Notes: a model not told the origin generated them from the letters alone. Shown: positions 15,608 to 23,901, counted from the stretch's first letter. The stretch: DNA of 28,826 bases from Bacteroidota bacterium (GCA_018267795.1 JAFDXS010000001.1:1-28826); one strand, 5' to 3'. Numbers and translations are program-made.

Positions 15608-16936
15608 ATGCGTACAATTTTGATCGCAGGTGCCGGTAAGTCATCTATTTATTTAATCCAATACCTTCTCTCAATTGCTTCGCGCAATAAATGGAAAGTA
15701 GTGGTGGCTGACGGTAATAAAGAAAATATTGAAAGTAAAATAAACGGTAATCCATTTGCTGAAGCTGCTGTAATTGACATAACTAAAAATACTGAACGTG
15801 AAGCACTTGTGAAACGTGCAGATATGGTTGTTTCCCTCATGCCTCCTCATTTACATATCTTACTAGCCAAGGATTGTTTAAAGCATAAAAAGAATCTTAT
15901 TACGTCTTCCTACATCTCTCCCGAGATGAAGGAAATGGACAAAGCTGTAAAAGAAGCTGGTCTTATATTCATGTGCGAGATGGGCCTTGATCCCGGCATA
16001 GACCACATGACAGCCAGCCAGATCATACACAGCATCCAGCGTGTAGCATCAGTTATTACTTCGTTTAAATCTTATTGTGGCGGCCTTATTGCACCGGAAT
16101 GTGACAATAACCCATGGCATTATAAGTTTACTTGGAATCCCAAAAATATTATCACCGCAGGTGCAGACGGTGCCAGGTATCTTTCCCACGGCAAAGAAGT
16201 GGACGTGCCTTATAGCGAGATCTTTAAGAACAATAAAAAAATCAAGGTTGATGATTTAGGCTCTTTAGCCTATTATCCCAACCGCGACTCTATGCGCTAC
16301 CTGGAGCTATATGATATTCCTGAAGTTAAAACTTTCATGCGTGCCACTTTAAGGCACCCTGGTTTTTGCAAAGGCTGGGAAGCTATTGTTGCCTTAGGCC
16401 TAACTAATAATCAGGATACTTTTGATGCCGGTGGACAAACCTTAGCATCATGGTTAAAAAACAAATCCGGATATCATAATACCATTTCATTACAGGAGCA
16501 TATATCCCAAAAGCTGGAGCTGCCGGCAGATAGCAAAGTCATCTCCATGCTTGAGTGGCTGGGCCTTTTTGATGAAATACCACTAAAAAAGGGCAAAACC
16601 AATTCTGCCGATCTTTTACTTGGCCTGCTCTCAGATAAATGGAAAATGCAGCCTGCGGAAAAAGACATGGTTGTAATGCAGCATGAGGTAGAATATATCC
16701 ATAAAGAAAGGAAGATAAAGCTTACTAGCTCTATGGTATTGAAGGGCGAAAACAGCGATTATTCTGCAATGGCAAAGACTGTTGGTCTTCCTATGGCAAT
16801 ATTGGCAAAGCTACTGCTCAATAAAAAGGTCTCAGCCCCTGCTGGTGTTAATATCCCTAATATGCCATCTGTTTACAGACCTGTTTTAACCGAGCTGCAC
16901 CATCACGGCATTAACTTCAAGGAAGAAGTCGAATAA
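15608..16936 (+). CDS. Saccharopine dehydrogenase (glutamate-forming type)
   Basis: A 442-residue cytoplasmic oxidoreductase of the LYS9-like saccharopine dehydrogenase family, which interconverts saccharopine with aminoadipate semialdehyde plus glutamate using NAD(P). An N-terminal Rossmann fold starts at MRTILIAGAGKSS, with the glycine-rich turn at residues 8-11. VVSLMPPHLHILLAKDCLKHKKNLITSSY and CEMGLDPGIDHMTA (about 134-147) are typical of the family, as is SYCGGLIAPECDNNPWHYKFTW. Bacteroidota probably use it in lysine breakdown, not synthesis, since they usually make lysine by the diaminopimelate route. No lysine-ketoglutarate reductase gene is adjacent. An exact TACATTTG box at 15505-15512 lies about 95 bases upstream but has no good -33. 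Confidence 0.88.
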   Translation: MRTILIAGAGKSSIYLIQYLLSIASRNKWKVVVADGNKENIESKINGNPFAEAAVIDITKNTEREALVKRADMVVSLMPPHLHILLAKDCLKHKKNLITSSYISPEMKEMDKAVKEAGLIFMCEMGLDPGIDHMTASQIIHSIQRVASVITSFKSYCGGLIAPECDNNPWHYKFTWNPKNIITAGADGARYLSHGKEVDVPYSEIFKNNKKIKVDDLGSLAYYPNRDSMRYLELYDIPEVKTFMRATLRHPGFCKGWEAIVALGLTNNQDTFDAGGQTLASWLKNKSGYHNTISLQEHISQKLELPADSKVISMLEWLGLFDEIPLKKGKTNSADLLLGLLSDKWKMQPAEKDMVVMQHEVEYIHKERKIKLTSSMVLKGENSDYSAMAKTVGLPMAILAKLLLNKKVSAPAGVNIPNMPSVYRPVLTELHHHGINFKEEVE

Positions 16937-16996
16937 GCTGTAGAAGCTAGCTTGCAGTACAATAATATAAATATTTAGTTTTCAGATGCTTGTCTT

Positions 16997-17004
16997 TACT
17001 TTTG
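16997..17004 (+). promoter_or_regulatory. Bacteroidota -7 promoter box
   Basis: TACTTTTG, an exact TAnnTTTG match 24 bases before the ATG at 17029. It supports that start over the TTG frame start at 16990, which lies upstream of the box. Confidence 0.6.
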
Positions 17005-17028
17005 CATCCTGAAATCTCTATAGTTGTT

Positions 17029-17865
17029 ATGAATAAATGCCTGACCTTCTTACTGCTTGGTCTTTTACCTATAGCATCTCAAGCCCAATCAGCTAATACT
17101 GTGACTGCTACTCAACAGGAGCAGCCTCACTCAAAAAAGAAAGGTTCTTTTTACTTTTCCTGGGGCTACAATACTGAATGGTACACCCATAGCGATATAA
17201 AGGTGAAGCAATCAGCGCTTGGCAATGACTACACTATGGTCGATATGATAGGCCATGACCATAAAGGCTGGGATAATGGTATATTCAACAAGGCTATTAG
17301 CATTCCGCAGTATAACTATAGGTTGGGTTATTTCTTCAATGAAGAAAAAGGCTGGGCTATTGAGCTCAATTTCGATCATACTAAGTTTGTTGCACAAGAG
17401 CCGCAAAATGCGCATATAAAGGGTACTTTAGGCAACCGAAAAGTGGATACCACAGTCAATTTTCAGGAATCTAACGGCTTTTATTATTACCTGAACAATG
17501 GCGCCAACTTCTTTCTCATCAACCTTGTAAAGCGCCTGAATATTGTTCAGACTAAAGATGAAAAATTCAGGTTAGACTTTTTGGGTAAGGTAGGCGTAGG
17601 CCCGGTAGTACCGCACGTCGAAAACAGCTTTTTCGGTCATGCTAATGATCCTCACTTCCAGGTGGGCGGTTGGAATACAGGTGTAGAAGCTACTATCAAG
17701 GCTACTTTCTTTAAGATCGTGTACCTGGAGTATTGCAACAAGCTCGACTATGCACGCTATTCTAACCTTAAGATATACGAAGGCACTGCTAAGCAGGCAT
17801 TTGGTACTTACGAAATGATATTAAACCTTGGTGTTATGATTCCGCGCAATTTGTGGAGGAAATAG
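17029..17865 (+). CDS. Predicted outer-membrane beta-barrel protein
   Basis: A 278-residue exported protein. The start at the ATG gives a clean signal peptide MNKCLTFLLLGLLPIASQAQ, cleaved before SANTV; the longer TTG frame is rejected. The mature part is rich in alternating aromatic strands such as GSFYFSWGYNTEWY, YNYRLGYFFNEEKGWAIELNFDHTKF, GFYYYLNNGANFFLI, KFRLDFLGKVGVGPVVP and ATFFKIVYLEYCNKLDY. It ends in YEMILNLGVMIPRNLWRK. This looks like an 8- to 12-strand outer-membrane barrel, but no named family is recognised. Its stop is 9 bases from the convergent stop of smpB, and no terminator lies between. Confidence 0.8.
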   Translation: MNKCLTFLLLGLLPIASQAQSANTVTATQQEQPHSKKKGSFYFSWGYNTEWYTHSDIKVKQSALGNDYTMVDMIGHDHKGWDNGIFNKAISIPQYNYRLGYFFNEEKGWAIELNFDHTKFVAQEPQNAHIKGTLGNRKVDTTVNFQESNGFYYYLNNGANFFLINLVKRLNIVQTKDEKFRLDFLGKVGVGPVVPHVENSFFGHANDPHFQVGGWNTGVEATIKATFFKIVYLEYCNKLDYARYSNLKIYEGTAKQAFGTYEMILNLGVMIPRNLWRK

Positions 17866-17874
17866 TAGGAAAGT

Positions 17875-18321
17875 TTATTTCAGAAATCTTCTCATTTCTC
17901 TTTCAGCTTCGCGGTTTTTCGTTGTTTCGCGCTTGTCATGTACCTTCTTACCTCTGCCTAATCCTATGTCCAGCTTGGCAAAGCCCTTTTCATTTATGTA
18001 CATACTTAGGGGTACTATGGTCAGGCCTTTCTCTTTTATTTTCTGGGCCCACTTGTTCAGCTCTTTTTTTGTTAGCAGCAGTTTACGTTCTCTTGTTGGT
18101 AAATGTCCTGCGTAGCCCGCATTTACATACTCAGCTATATGCAGGCTTTTTATCCATAGCTCACCATTGCTGAAGAAACAATAGCTGTCATTAAAGCTCA
18201 CCTTACCATTGCGCACAGACTTTATTTCCGATCCCGTTAGCATTATACCTGCAGTCAGTTTATCCTCTATTGCATATTCAAATGTAGCAGGACGGTTTTT
18301 TATGTAAACGTTTTCAGCCAA
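17875..18321 (-). CDS. smpB: SsrA-binding protein
   Basis: A 148-residue SmpB, the partner of tmRNA in trans-translation. It binds the tRNA-like end of tmRNA and places it in the empty A site of stalled ribosomes. Family patterns are clear: ATFEYAIEDKLTAGIMLTGSEIKSVRNGKVSFNDSY, HIAEYVNAGYAGHLPTRERKLLLTKKEL, the GLTIVPLSMYINEKGFAKLDIGLGRGKKVHDKRETTK core and the basic C-terminal tail that folds in the decoding centre. The length is normal. It follows accD by 21 bases on the same strand, so the two are probably cotranscribed. The tmRNA gene itself (ssrA) was not found in the window. Confidence 0.98.
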   Translation of the reverse strand: MAENVYIKNRPATFEYAIEDKLTAGIMLTGSEIKSVRNGKVSFNDSYCFFSNGELWIKSLHIAEYVNAGYAGHLPTRERKLLLTKKELNKWAQKIKEKGLTIVPLSMYINEKGFAKLDIGLGRGKKVHDKRETTKNREAEREMRRFLK

Positions 18322-18342
18322 AGTTTATAGAAAGAGTAATAT

Positions 18343-19224
18343 TTACTTATCGCTTACAGCAGGCTCAGCTTTATGGTTCATAAACCAGCTTATTGTCTGC
18401 GATAATTTGTATTTAAGATTAGTGCGGTCCACTATAAAGTCCAGGAAGCCATGCTCCAGCAAAAACTCTGAACGCTGGAAGCCGGCAGGCAGGTCTTTCT
18501 TTATAGTTTCCTTTATCACGCGTGGCCCGGCAAAGCCTATCAATGCCTTCGGCTCGGCAATGTTTATATCCCCCAGCATGGCATAAGAAGCAGTTACGCC
18601 CCCGGTAGTCGGGTCTGTCATCAGCGATATATATGGAAGTTGTGCTTTAGCCAATTGGGTCAGCTTAGCCGATGTCTTTGCCATTTGCATTAGCGAAAAA
18701 GCACTTTCCATCATGCGTGCACCACCCGATTTTGAGATGATCATAAACGGCATTTTATGTGCTATAGCATAGTCTATGCCCCTGCTTATCTTTTCACCCA
18801 CCACAGAGCCCATTGAGCCGCCAATGAAGTTGAAGTTCATACAGGCTATCACCAGGTTTTGTCCATTTATCTTCCCTACTCCCACGCTCATAGCATCCTT
18901 CAGATGCGTGGTTTTCTGGGCCTCCTTTAGACGGGCATTATAGGGCTTCATATCCACAAAGCCCAGGAAGTCTTTAGGAACTATATTTTCAAAAAGTAAT
19001 TCGTATTTGTGGCCGTCGAAAAGGATGTCGAAATATTCAACAGCATTTATGCGGTTATGATAATTACACTTTTGGCATACGTATAGATTATCATGAAGTT
19101 CTTTTACCGTAGTAGTGGTTTTGCATTCAGGGCACTTGTGCCACAATCCATCCGGTGCTTCCTTCTTTTCCTGTGTGGTAGTTACAATGCCTTTCTTTAT
19201 ACGACGAAACCAGGTTGACGACAT
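18343..19224 (-). CDS. accD: Acetyl-CoA carboxylase carboxyltransferase beta subunit
   Basis: A 293-residue AccD, which with AccA moves the carboxyl group from biotin to acetyl-CoA to make malonyl-CoA, the committed step of fatty acid synthesis. The N-terminal four-Cys zinc ribbon is visible: C31, C34, C50 and C53 in KCPECKTT and VCQKCNYHN. The crotonase-type core has FNFIGGSMGSVVGEKISRGID, SKSGGARMMESAFSLMQMAKTSA, SLMTDPTTGGVTASYAMLGD and GFAGPRVIKETI. The length matches the family. It is the first gene of a pair with smpB, with an exact -7 box 47 bases upstream. Its role links to the desaturase and acyltransferase genes elsewhere in the window only through general lipid metabolism. Confidence 0.98.
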   Translation of the reverse strand: MSSTWFRRIKKGIVTTTQEKKEAPDGLWHKCPECKTTTTVKELHDNLYVCQKCNYHNRINAVEYFDILFDGHKYELLFENIVPKDFLGFVDMKPYNARLKEAQKTTHLKDAMSVGVGKINGQNLVIACMNFNFIGGSMGSVVGEKISRGIDYAIAHKMPFMIISKSGGARMMESAFSLMQMAKTSAKLTQLAKAQLPYISLMTDPTTGGVTASYAMLGDINIAEPKALIGFAGPRVIKETIKKDLPAGFQRSEFLLEHGFLDFIVDRTNLKYKLSQTISWFMNHKAEPAVSDK

Positions 19225-19271
19225 ATTCAGTTAATTAGTTAACAAATCATCTCTTTTTTGCAGACGGACTG

Positions 19272-19279
19272 CAAAGATA
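19272..19279 (-). promoter_or_regulatory. Bacteroidota -7 promoter box
   Basis: Minus strand TATCTTTG, an exact TAnnTTTG match upstream of accD, giving a leader of about 40 bases. Confidence 0.55.
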
Positions 19280-19366
19280 CAACTTGAAAATTACTCTACC
19301 ACTCCACATTATTCCATACAGGTTACCCATTATAACCTTAAAATGTGGATTCAATTGCTTTGTTTG

Positions 19367-19807
19367 CTAACTATTAAACTGTCTGAGGTGGTGGTCAATA
19401 TGTTTATAGGCCATCCGCCCTGCCTGGTCGGCAGTTAAAGGCCCGAAAAATGGATGAATAAACCCTGAGTTTTCCTGCAGGTCATGTTGCTTAATGAGTT
19501 TGATCCATTCCGCTTTTGCCGCTGTTACATCCCCATTGTCCTTTATTTTAAAAGATGGGACTGTGGGCATATTTCGTGCCGCCGGCTCATCTTTTAGCAT
19601 GTTTTTCAGTGCCATTTTGCCAACTATGCGCCCGAGAAGAGATTGTTTGTATTTCCTTTTCCCCAATAGCATTTCCTCCCACATAGTACAGTGCTTCACC
19701 ATCTGGTACACGTTCATCTTGCCCCATTGCGGTTTGCTATTCTCGCTAAGCGTATTAATTCTATTTATTACCTCTTCTCTTGTCCTTTTGTCAAATATTG
19801 TTTTCAT
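19367..19807 (-). CDS. DUF1569 (DinB-like) family protein
   Basis: A 146-residue protein starting at the ATG of MKTIFDKRTREEVINRINTL. An upstream in-frame start at 19837 would overlap the previous gene by 25 bases and is less likely. The pattern WGKMNVYQMVKHCTMWEEMLLG, then FFGPLTADQAGRMAYKHIDHHLRQF, is typical of DUF1569, a helical family related to DinB/YfiT metal-binding four-helix proteins. The His residues at about 38, 137, 139 and 140 are candidate metal ligands. No function is established. It is the last gene of an apparent operon with a VOC protein (5-base spacing) and an AraC-type regulator. Confidence 0.85.
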   Translation of the reverse strand: MKTIFDKRTREEVINRINTLSENSKPQWGKMNVYQMVKHCTMWEEMLLGKRKYKQSLLGRIVGKMALKNMLKDEPAARNMPTVPSFKIKDNGDVTAAKAEWIKLIKQHDLQENSGFIHPFFGPLTADQAGRMAYKHIDHHLRQFNS

Positions 19808-19812
19808 ATTTA

Positions 19813-20220
19813 TTATTGTTGGTATAGTGAAAACCAATTACCGCTATCATCTTTAAATAAGGCTTCCGTACCGTAAAATTCCTTTGTTGGTGGTTTCACG
19901 AATTCAACCCCTTTACTTTTCAGTTCTTCATAAGTTGCATAAATATCTGTGCAGGAAAAGACACCGGGTCCAAATGTGCCTTTGCTAATGAGCTCCGTCA
20001 TTAATTTTACAGTTTCTTCACTGAACATTCTTCCAACGGCTACAGGGAACAATGTGATTTCCAGTTCAGGCTGTTCAGGTGGCGTTACGGTTAGCCAGCG
20101 GGCATTTGCTCCCATTGGTACGTCCATTTTTACTTTAAACCCAAGTTTATTGGTATAAAAATCAAAGGCGCTATCCTGGTTTAGAACATAGACGCACATG
20201 TTTGTCATTTTACTGATCAT
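19813..20220 (-). CDS. VOC/glyoxalase superfamily protein
   Basis: A 135-residue member of the vicinal oxygen chelate fold, two beta-alpha-beta-beta-beta modules. The family includes glyoxalase I, dioxygenases and antibiotic-binding proteins. Family features are the opening KMTNMCVYVLNQDSAFDFYTNKLGFKVKMD, the middle LEITLFPV, and the second module GVFSCTDIYATYEELKSKGVEFVKPPTKEFYGTEALFKDDSGNWFSLYQ. Its closest look-alikes are uncharacterised YdeM/PhnB-like proteins in Bacteroidota and Firmicutes. The start at 20220 gives the usual MISKM opening. The gene sits 48 bases after the AraC-type regulator and 5 bases before the DUF1569 gene, suggesting one regulon, possibly for a small electrophile or drug. 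Confidence 0.9.
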   Translation of the reverse strand: MISKMTNMCVYVLNQDSAFDFYTNKLGFKVKMDVPMGANARWLTVTPPEQPELEITLFPVAVGRMFSEETVKLMTELISKGTFGPGVFSCTDIYATYEELKSKGVEFVKPPTKEFYGTEALFKDDSGNWFSLYQQ

Positions 20221-20268
20221 TGCCTTTATTTTATTACTTACAATGACGTAAAGGTCAGTAATGAATGA

Positions 20269-20724
20269 TTAAGGAACTATCTCAAAATTGCTATTTTCGC
20301 TCCATCCGTGCTGATAAGCAAAACAACCCGGAACAAACATCAACGGGGTGTTCATGATTTGCACTTTCATTTTTTGCTGCTCCTCCAGGAAGGCAGACGG
20401 CGTTACGCCCACAGTACGTTTAAACAAACTGCCAAACGAGCTTAAACTTTCAAAACCAACAGCATAGCAGGCTTCAGAGACCGTTTGGCCTGCCCTTAAT
20501 AGCTGTATCGCTTTTTCAATTCTTACCGCAGTAAGGTATTGATGTGGTGTTTTGCCGTATATATTTTTAAATAAACGGATAAAATGGAATTTTGAAAAAT
20601 ACGCTTCATCCGCAATATTGTTAAGCTCTATATTTTCTGCATAATGACTGTCAATGAAAAGTTTGGCCTGAACAACCCGTTTATATAAATAAACCTTTGG
20701 ATATTGCTCTATGGTCCTCTTCAC
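20269..20724 (-). CDS. AraC-type regulator, DNA-binding domain first
   Basis: A 151-residue regulator. Residues about 14-115 are the two helix-turn-helix AraC DNA-binding domain: FIDSHYAENIELNNIADEAYFSKFHFIRLFKNIYGKTPHQYLTAVRIEKAIQLL for the first, then QTVSEACYAVGFESLSSFGSLFKRTVGVTPSAF for the second. The usual large N-terminal effector domain is absent. Instead a 36-residue tail follows (LEEQQKMKVQIMNTPLMFVPGCFAYQHGWSENSNFEIVP), too short for a known sensor domain. It is the first gene of the three-gene unit with the VOC and DUF1569 proteins and probably controls it. No certain -7 box was found upstream; TATCTTTA is the nearest. Confidence 0.93.
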   Translation of the reverse strand: MKRTIEQYPKVYLYKRVVQAKLFIDSHYAENIELNNIADEAYFSKFHFIRLFKNIYGKTPHQYLTAVRIEKAIQLLRAGQTVSEACYAVGFESLSSFGSLFKRTVGVTPSAFLEEQQKMKVQIMNTPLMFVPGCFAYQHGWSENSNFEIVP

Positions 20725-20842
20725 TTGTTAATTGCTTATCGTATGTGGCTGGGATAGTTGTGAATATCTATAAAGATAGTGTACGAAAAACATTTTCATC
20801 ATAGTTCTCACATAAATAACAATGACAGTTTAAAAGCAACTC

Positions 20843-22453
20843 TTACGGCCTATACACTATCTTCCTGCTTACTACTACACTACCCTGTGTCCGTATCTGC
20901 AGCACCAGCATGCCCGCGGCAGTACCTTGTGGTATGTATAATGTGCGTTCCTTTCCTGTTCCGCCTATACTGGTCGTTATTATCTTGCCATTAATGTCCG
21001 TCACCTTCATACTTACTTCGCTCATGCCATCCGGCAGGCGTACATTTACCACTCCATTAGTTATGGTTGGGTATACCACTATCTCATTACTGGTACTCAC
21101 GTTTATAATACCGGTTGTTGTATCTGTTTCTTTTAGCTGCACTACCCAGTAGTCATTAGGTCCATAGCAGCTGTCCATATCTCCGTCTTTTGAACAGCCA
21201 TTACCGGTTGTTACATATACACTGTCTGTTACCTGTAGTATTTCATATCCAGCTTCCTGACTGCTGCCACCCAGGCATTTTTGCCATAGTAGCTTGCCTT
21301 TTGCATCCGTACGCACTACCCATTCGTCACTGTACATAATGCTGCTTCTATGCAGCCCTGTTACATCGCCATCGTGAGAAGTTGTGAGGCCTGTCATTAT
21401 ATAACCGCCATCATAGGTTTGTATAATGTCAAATAGTTGTTCACCTCCACTACCGCCATATGTCTTTTGCCAGTTTAGAGTACCATCGGCATCCAGTTTC
21501 ACCACCCAATAGTCCTCCAATCCATGGTTATAGGTTACATCACCATCAGAAGAGCGTGTTGTTCCTCCTACTATATAACCACCATCACTTGTTTGTCGTA
21601 TGGAAAATGAGCCTTCCATTCTATTGCCACCCAGGCATTTTTGCCATTTCATACTACCGTGTACATCTAATTTCACTACCCATATGTCTGTGCTGTCATG
21701 ATAGCCGCTTACATCTCCGTCAGCAGATTGAGTACTCCCCACCATTATATATCCGCTGTCACTTGTTTGTTGTATATAGCTGCCGGCATCCTGATTGCTG
21801 CCCCCCAGGCTTTTTTGCCAGGCTATATTGCCGCTGGCATCTAGTTTTACTACCCATGCATCAACAGTTCGGGCGGCAGTATGTATGCCACTCAGGTCGC
21901 CATCGATAGAGCCGGTTTCACCACAAAAAATGTATCCGCCATCATTGGTAGGCCTTATGCATTGTATCAGATCAAAGTTACTGCCTCCATAATTTTTTTC
22001 CCAGATTATGCTGCCGGTGGAAGATAAGTGCACCACCCAACCGTCAGCGCTGCCGTTATTATGCGCTACATCTCCATCTGTACTTTGTGTGAAGCCGGCA
22101 GCTATATACCCGCTGCCTGCCTTAATAATACTTTGTATATCATCCGCATCGGTTCCACCCAGGCATTTTTGCCATTGCAGTTTTCCCGTGGCATCTATAC
22201 TTATGACCCAACCGTCAGCAGAACCATGATTGCCGGTTATCTCATCATTTGTTGATCCTGTAAAGCCGCATATAATATAGCCTCCATTTATTCCATTGCA
22301 TATGCCAAGTGAATTATCATTGCCGCTCCCACCATAGTTCTTTTGCCATTCAATCACAGCGCTCTTTTGCGCTAACACATCTATCGGTATGTTCAGTTGT
22401 AGAAAAAGAAAAGAAAATACCAGCAGAACGCTATGTACTTGGGTTTTTCTCAT
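20843..22453 (-). CDS. Secreted seven-repeat propeller-like protein, T9SS tail
   Basis: A 536-residue secreted protein. A signal peptide (about 1-29, ending DVLAQ) is followed by seven repeats of 57-62 residues. Each repeat begins near a conserved Trp (positions 36, 94, 151, 212, 270, 328 and 390) with the core WQKxxGGS. It then carries SDGGYIxxGxTxSxDGDVxG and ends DxWVVKLDAxG. Seven repeats of this size fit a seven-bladed beta-propeller. After residue 445 comes a linker and then a C-terminal domain (NEIVVYPTITNGVVNVRLPDG to SRKIVYRP, about 456-536) typical of the type IX secretion sorting tail. It is therefore likely exported through the outer membrane and attached to the cell surface or released. 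Ligand unknown. No neighbouring operon partner is evident. Confidence 0.9.
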   Translation of the reverse strand: MRKTQVHSVLLVFSFLFLQLNIPIDVLAQKSAVIEWQKNYGGSGNDNSLGICNGINGGYIICGFTGSTNDEITGNHGSADGWVISIDATGKLQWQKCLGGTDADDIQSIIKAGSGYIAAGFTQSTDGDVAHNNGSADGWVVHLSSTGSIIWEKNYGGSNFDLIQCIRPTNDGGYIFCGETGSIDGDLSGIHTAARTVDAWVVKLDASGNIAWQKSLGGSNQDAGSYIQQTSDSGYIMVGSTQSADGDVSGYHDSTDIWVVKLDVHGSMKWQKCLGGNRMEGSFSIRQTSDGGYIVGGTTRSSDGDVTYNHGLEDYWVVKLDADGTLNWQKTYGGSGGEQLFDIIQTYDGGYIMTGLTTSHDGDVTGLHRSSIMYSDEWVVRTDAKGKLLWQKCLGGSSQEAGYEILQVTDSVYVTTGNGCSKDGDMDSCYGPNDYWVVQLKETDTTTGIINVSTSNEIVVYPTITNGVVNVRLPDGMSEVSMKVTDINGKIITTSIGGTGKERTLYIPQGTAAGMLVLQIRTQGSVVVSRKIVYRP

Positions 22454-22944
22454 AAACAGGTGTTTAGGTTAAAGTTCAAAAGGTTTATAAATATAATAAA
22501 TTCATTGGCAAATGAAATATTCATGACTACCCTTACTTTTTAATTCCTTGTGGATATGTTTATTTGGAAACGCCTGTACTGCAATGCTAACTTGCATCAT
22601 AGGGTATATTACCCTTGAAGTTCTTTGAAATCCTGTAAACCTTTTTTGATGCGCGACAAAGCATGTGTACAAACTTGCCTTATTTGCAGGGAAATATAGC
22701 TGAAAGGTATAAACCAATACGTTTATACCCATTTATACCCTCGCCCAATTCGCTAAGAACATTTACCACAAAGCCTTCCAGACAAAAATCGTCAAAACAC
22801 TAATTTTTTTCGGAATTATACCTAAGCAACAAAATCAGCAAAACGCTATCCACATTTCCGTTAGTGCAGATGATAAAACTAAACACTTCCCCTCTTGAGA
22901 GGGGTGAGGGGTGTGTTAATACATAACATGGTAGCTGGGAAGGG
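22454..22944. other. Non-coding stretch with palindromes and a REP-like hairpin
   Basis: About 490 bases between the propeller gene start and the pyrB stop. Two short minus-strand frames here (22502-22732 and 22800-23009) have no gene-like composition, and the second is made by the repeat itself. Seen instead: a 15-bp palindrome with arms AGGGTA and TACCCT around TAT (22601-22615); an inverted repeat GGTATAAAC/GTTTATACC with a 6-base spacer (22706-22729); a second TTTATACCC (22732-22740) spaced 10 bp from the first copy; and a GC-rich repeat at 22884-22915. Confidence 0.6.
22884..22915. repeat. REP-like palindromic element (fragment)
   Basis: CACTTCCCCTC, a TTGA loop and GAGGGG, followed by TGAGGGGTGTG. 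The left arm CCCCTC can pair with either of two right-hand copies of GAGGGG. Such cccctc-ttga-gaggggtgaggggtgtg elements recur in many Bacteroidota chromosomes as intergenic palindromes. Here it lies 29 bases past the pyrB stop and could protect or end that mRNA. Only one copy occurs in this window. Confidence 0.6.
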
Positions 22945-23877
22945 CTATTCGCCCAAGGCTGTTTTTCCAGAAAGTAAGTAGATAACAGCCATGCGTATTG
23001 CCACCCCATTTTCTACCTGGTCCAGTATTATGGAGTTGGCACTATCTGCTACGTCGGAGTTTAGTTCTACCCCTCTGTTTATGGGGCCGGGGTGCATTAT
23101 TAGAATTTCCTTTTGCAGGCTATCCAGCATGTCCTTGTTTATGCCGTAGTAAAGGGAGTATTCGCGTAGCGTGGAGAATAGCGGTTTGTGCTGGCGCTCG
23201 AGTTGAATACGCAACACATTAGCCACATCGCAGTTTTGTAAGGCTTTTTTTACGTCATATTCTACCTTTACCCCCAGGTCCTGTATATACTTAGGTATCA
23301 GCGTTGGCGGGCCAGAAACTGTCACTTCAGCGCCTAGCTTGTTCAGGCAAAAGATATTGCTAAGTGCCACGCGGCTGTGCATTATATCACCAATTATCGT
23401 TACACGCTTGCCTTTCAGGTCGCCAAGCTTTTCTCTTATAGAGTAGGCATCAAGCAGTGCCTGTGTTGGGTGTTCATTTGTGCCATCGCCTGCATTTATT
23501 ATGCTTGCATCAACATGCTGTGCCAGGAACCATGGCGCACCGCTGGCAGAATGGCGCATCACTATCATGTCCACCTTCATGGCCAGTATATTGTTCACAG
23601 TATCTATCAGCGTTTCCCCTTTAGATACTGAAGAGCCTGAAGCGGAGAAATTAACCGTATCTGCGCTCAGGCGTTTTTCTGCCAGTTCAAACGAAATGCG
23701 GGTACGTGTAGAATTTTCGAAGAATAGATTTACAACAGTCGTATCGCGTAGCGCCGGCACCTTCTTTATTTGCCTTTGCAGCACTTGCTTAAAGTTATCA
23801 GCCGTCTGGAATATCTGTTCTATATCCTGTGTTTGCAGTTCTTTGATACCTAACAGATGTTTTACGGATAGCGACAT
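22945..23877 (-). CDS. pyrB: Aspartate carbamoyltransferase catalytic subunit
   Basis: A 310-residue PyrB that joins carbamoyl phosphate and aspartate in the second step of pyrimidine synthesis. The carbamoyl phosphate motif is FFENSTRTRISFE (STRTR at 56-60). The second motif GDGTNEHPTQALLDAYSI has His 136, and the C-terminal motif is HPGPINRGVEL. The Lys of the 80s loop lies in SVSKGET (84-90). The length is typical of the catalytic chain. It follows pyrR by 24 bases on the same strand. The regulatory chain gene pyrI is not in the window, so the enzyme may act as an unregulated trimer or be encoded with its partner elsewhere. Confidence 0.97.
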   Translation of the reverse strand: MSLSVKHLLGIKELQTQDIEQIFQTADNFKQVLQRQIKKVPALRDTTVVNLFFENSTRTRISFELAEKRLSADTVNFSASGSSVSKGETLIDTVNNILAMKVDMIVMRHSASGAPWFLAQHVDASIINAGDGTNEHPTQALLDAYSIREKLGDLKGKRVTIIGDIMHSRVALSNIFCLNKLGAEVTVSGPPTLIPKYIQDLGVKVEYDVKKALQNCDVANVLRIQLERQHKPLFSTLREYSLYYGINKDMLDSLQKEILIMHPGPINRGVELNSDVADSANSIILDQVENGVAIRMAVIYLLSGKTALGE

Positions 23878-23901
23878 GTATGTTGTTTGTTATTTTATGT
23901 A

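Noticed and set aside
20843..22453. Repeats in the propeller gene as a CRISPR or tandem DNA repeat
   Set aside because: The repeats are protein-level, 57-62 residues, diverged at DNA level and in frame.
22502..22732. 76-residue minus-strand frame beyond pyrB
   Set aside because: It starts inside the GGTATAAAC palindrome cluster, has no recognisable family and shows no coding signature.
22800..23009. 69-residue frame overlapping the pyrB end
   Set aside because: The peptide HPSPLSRGE is produced by the REP-like palindrome, a common artefact.
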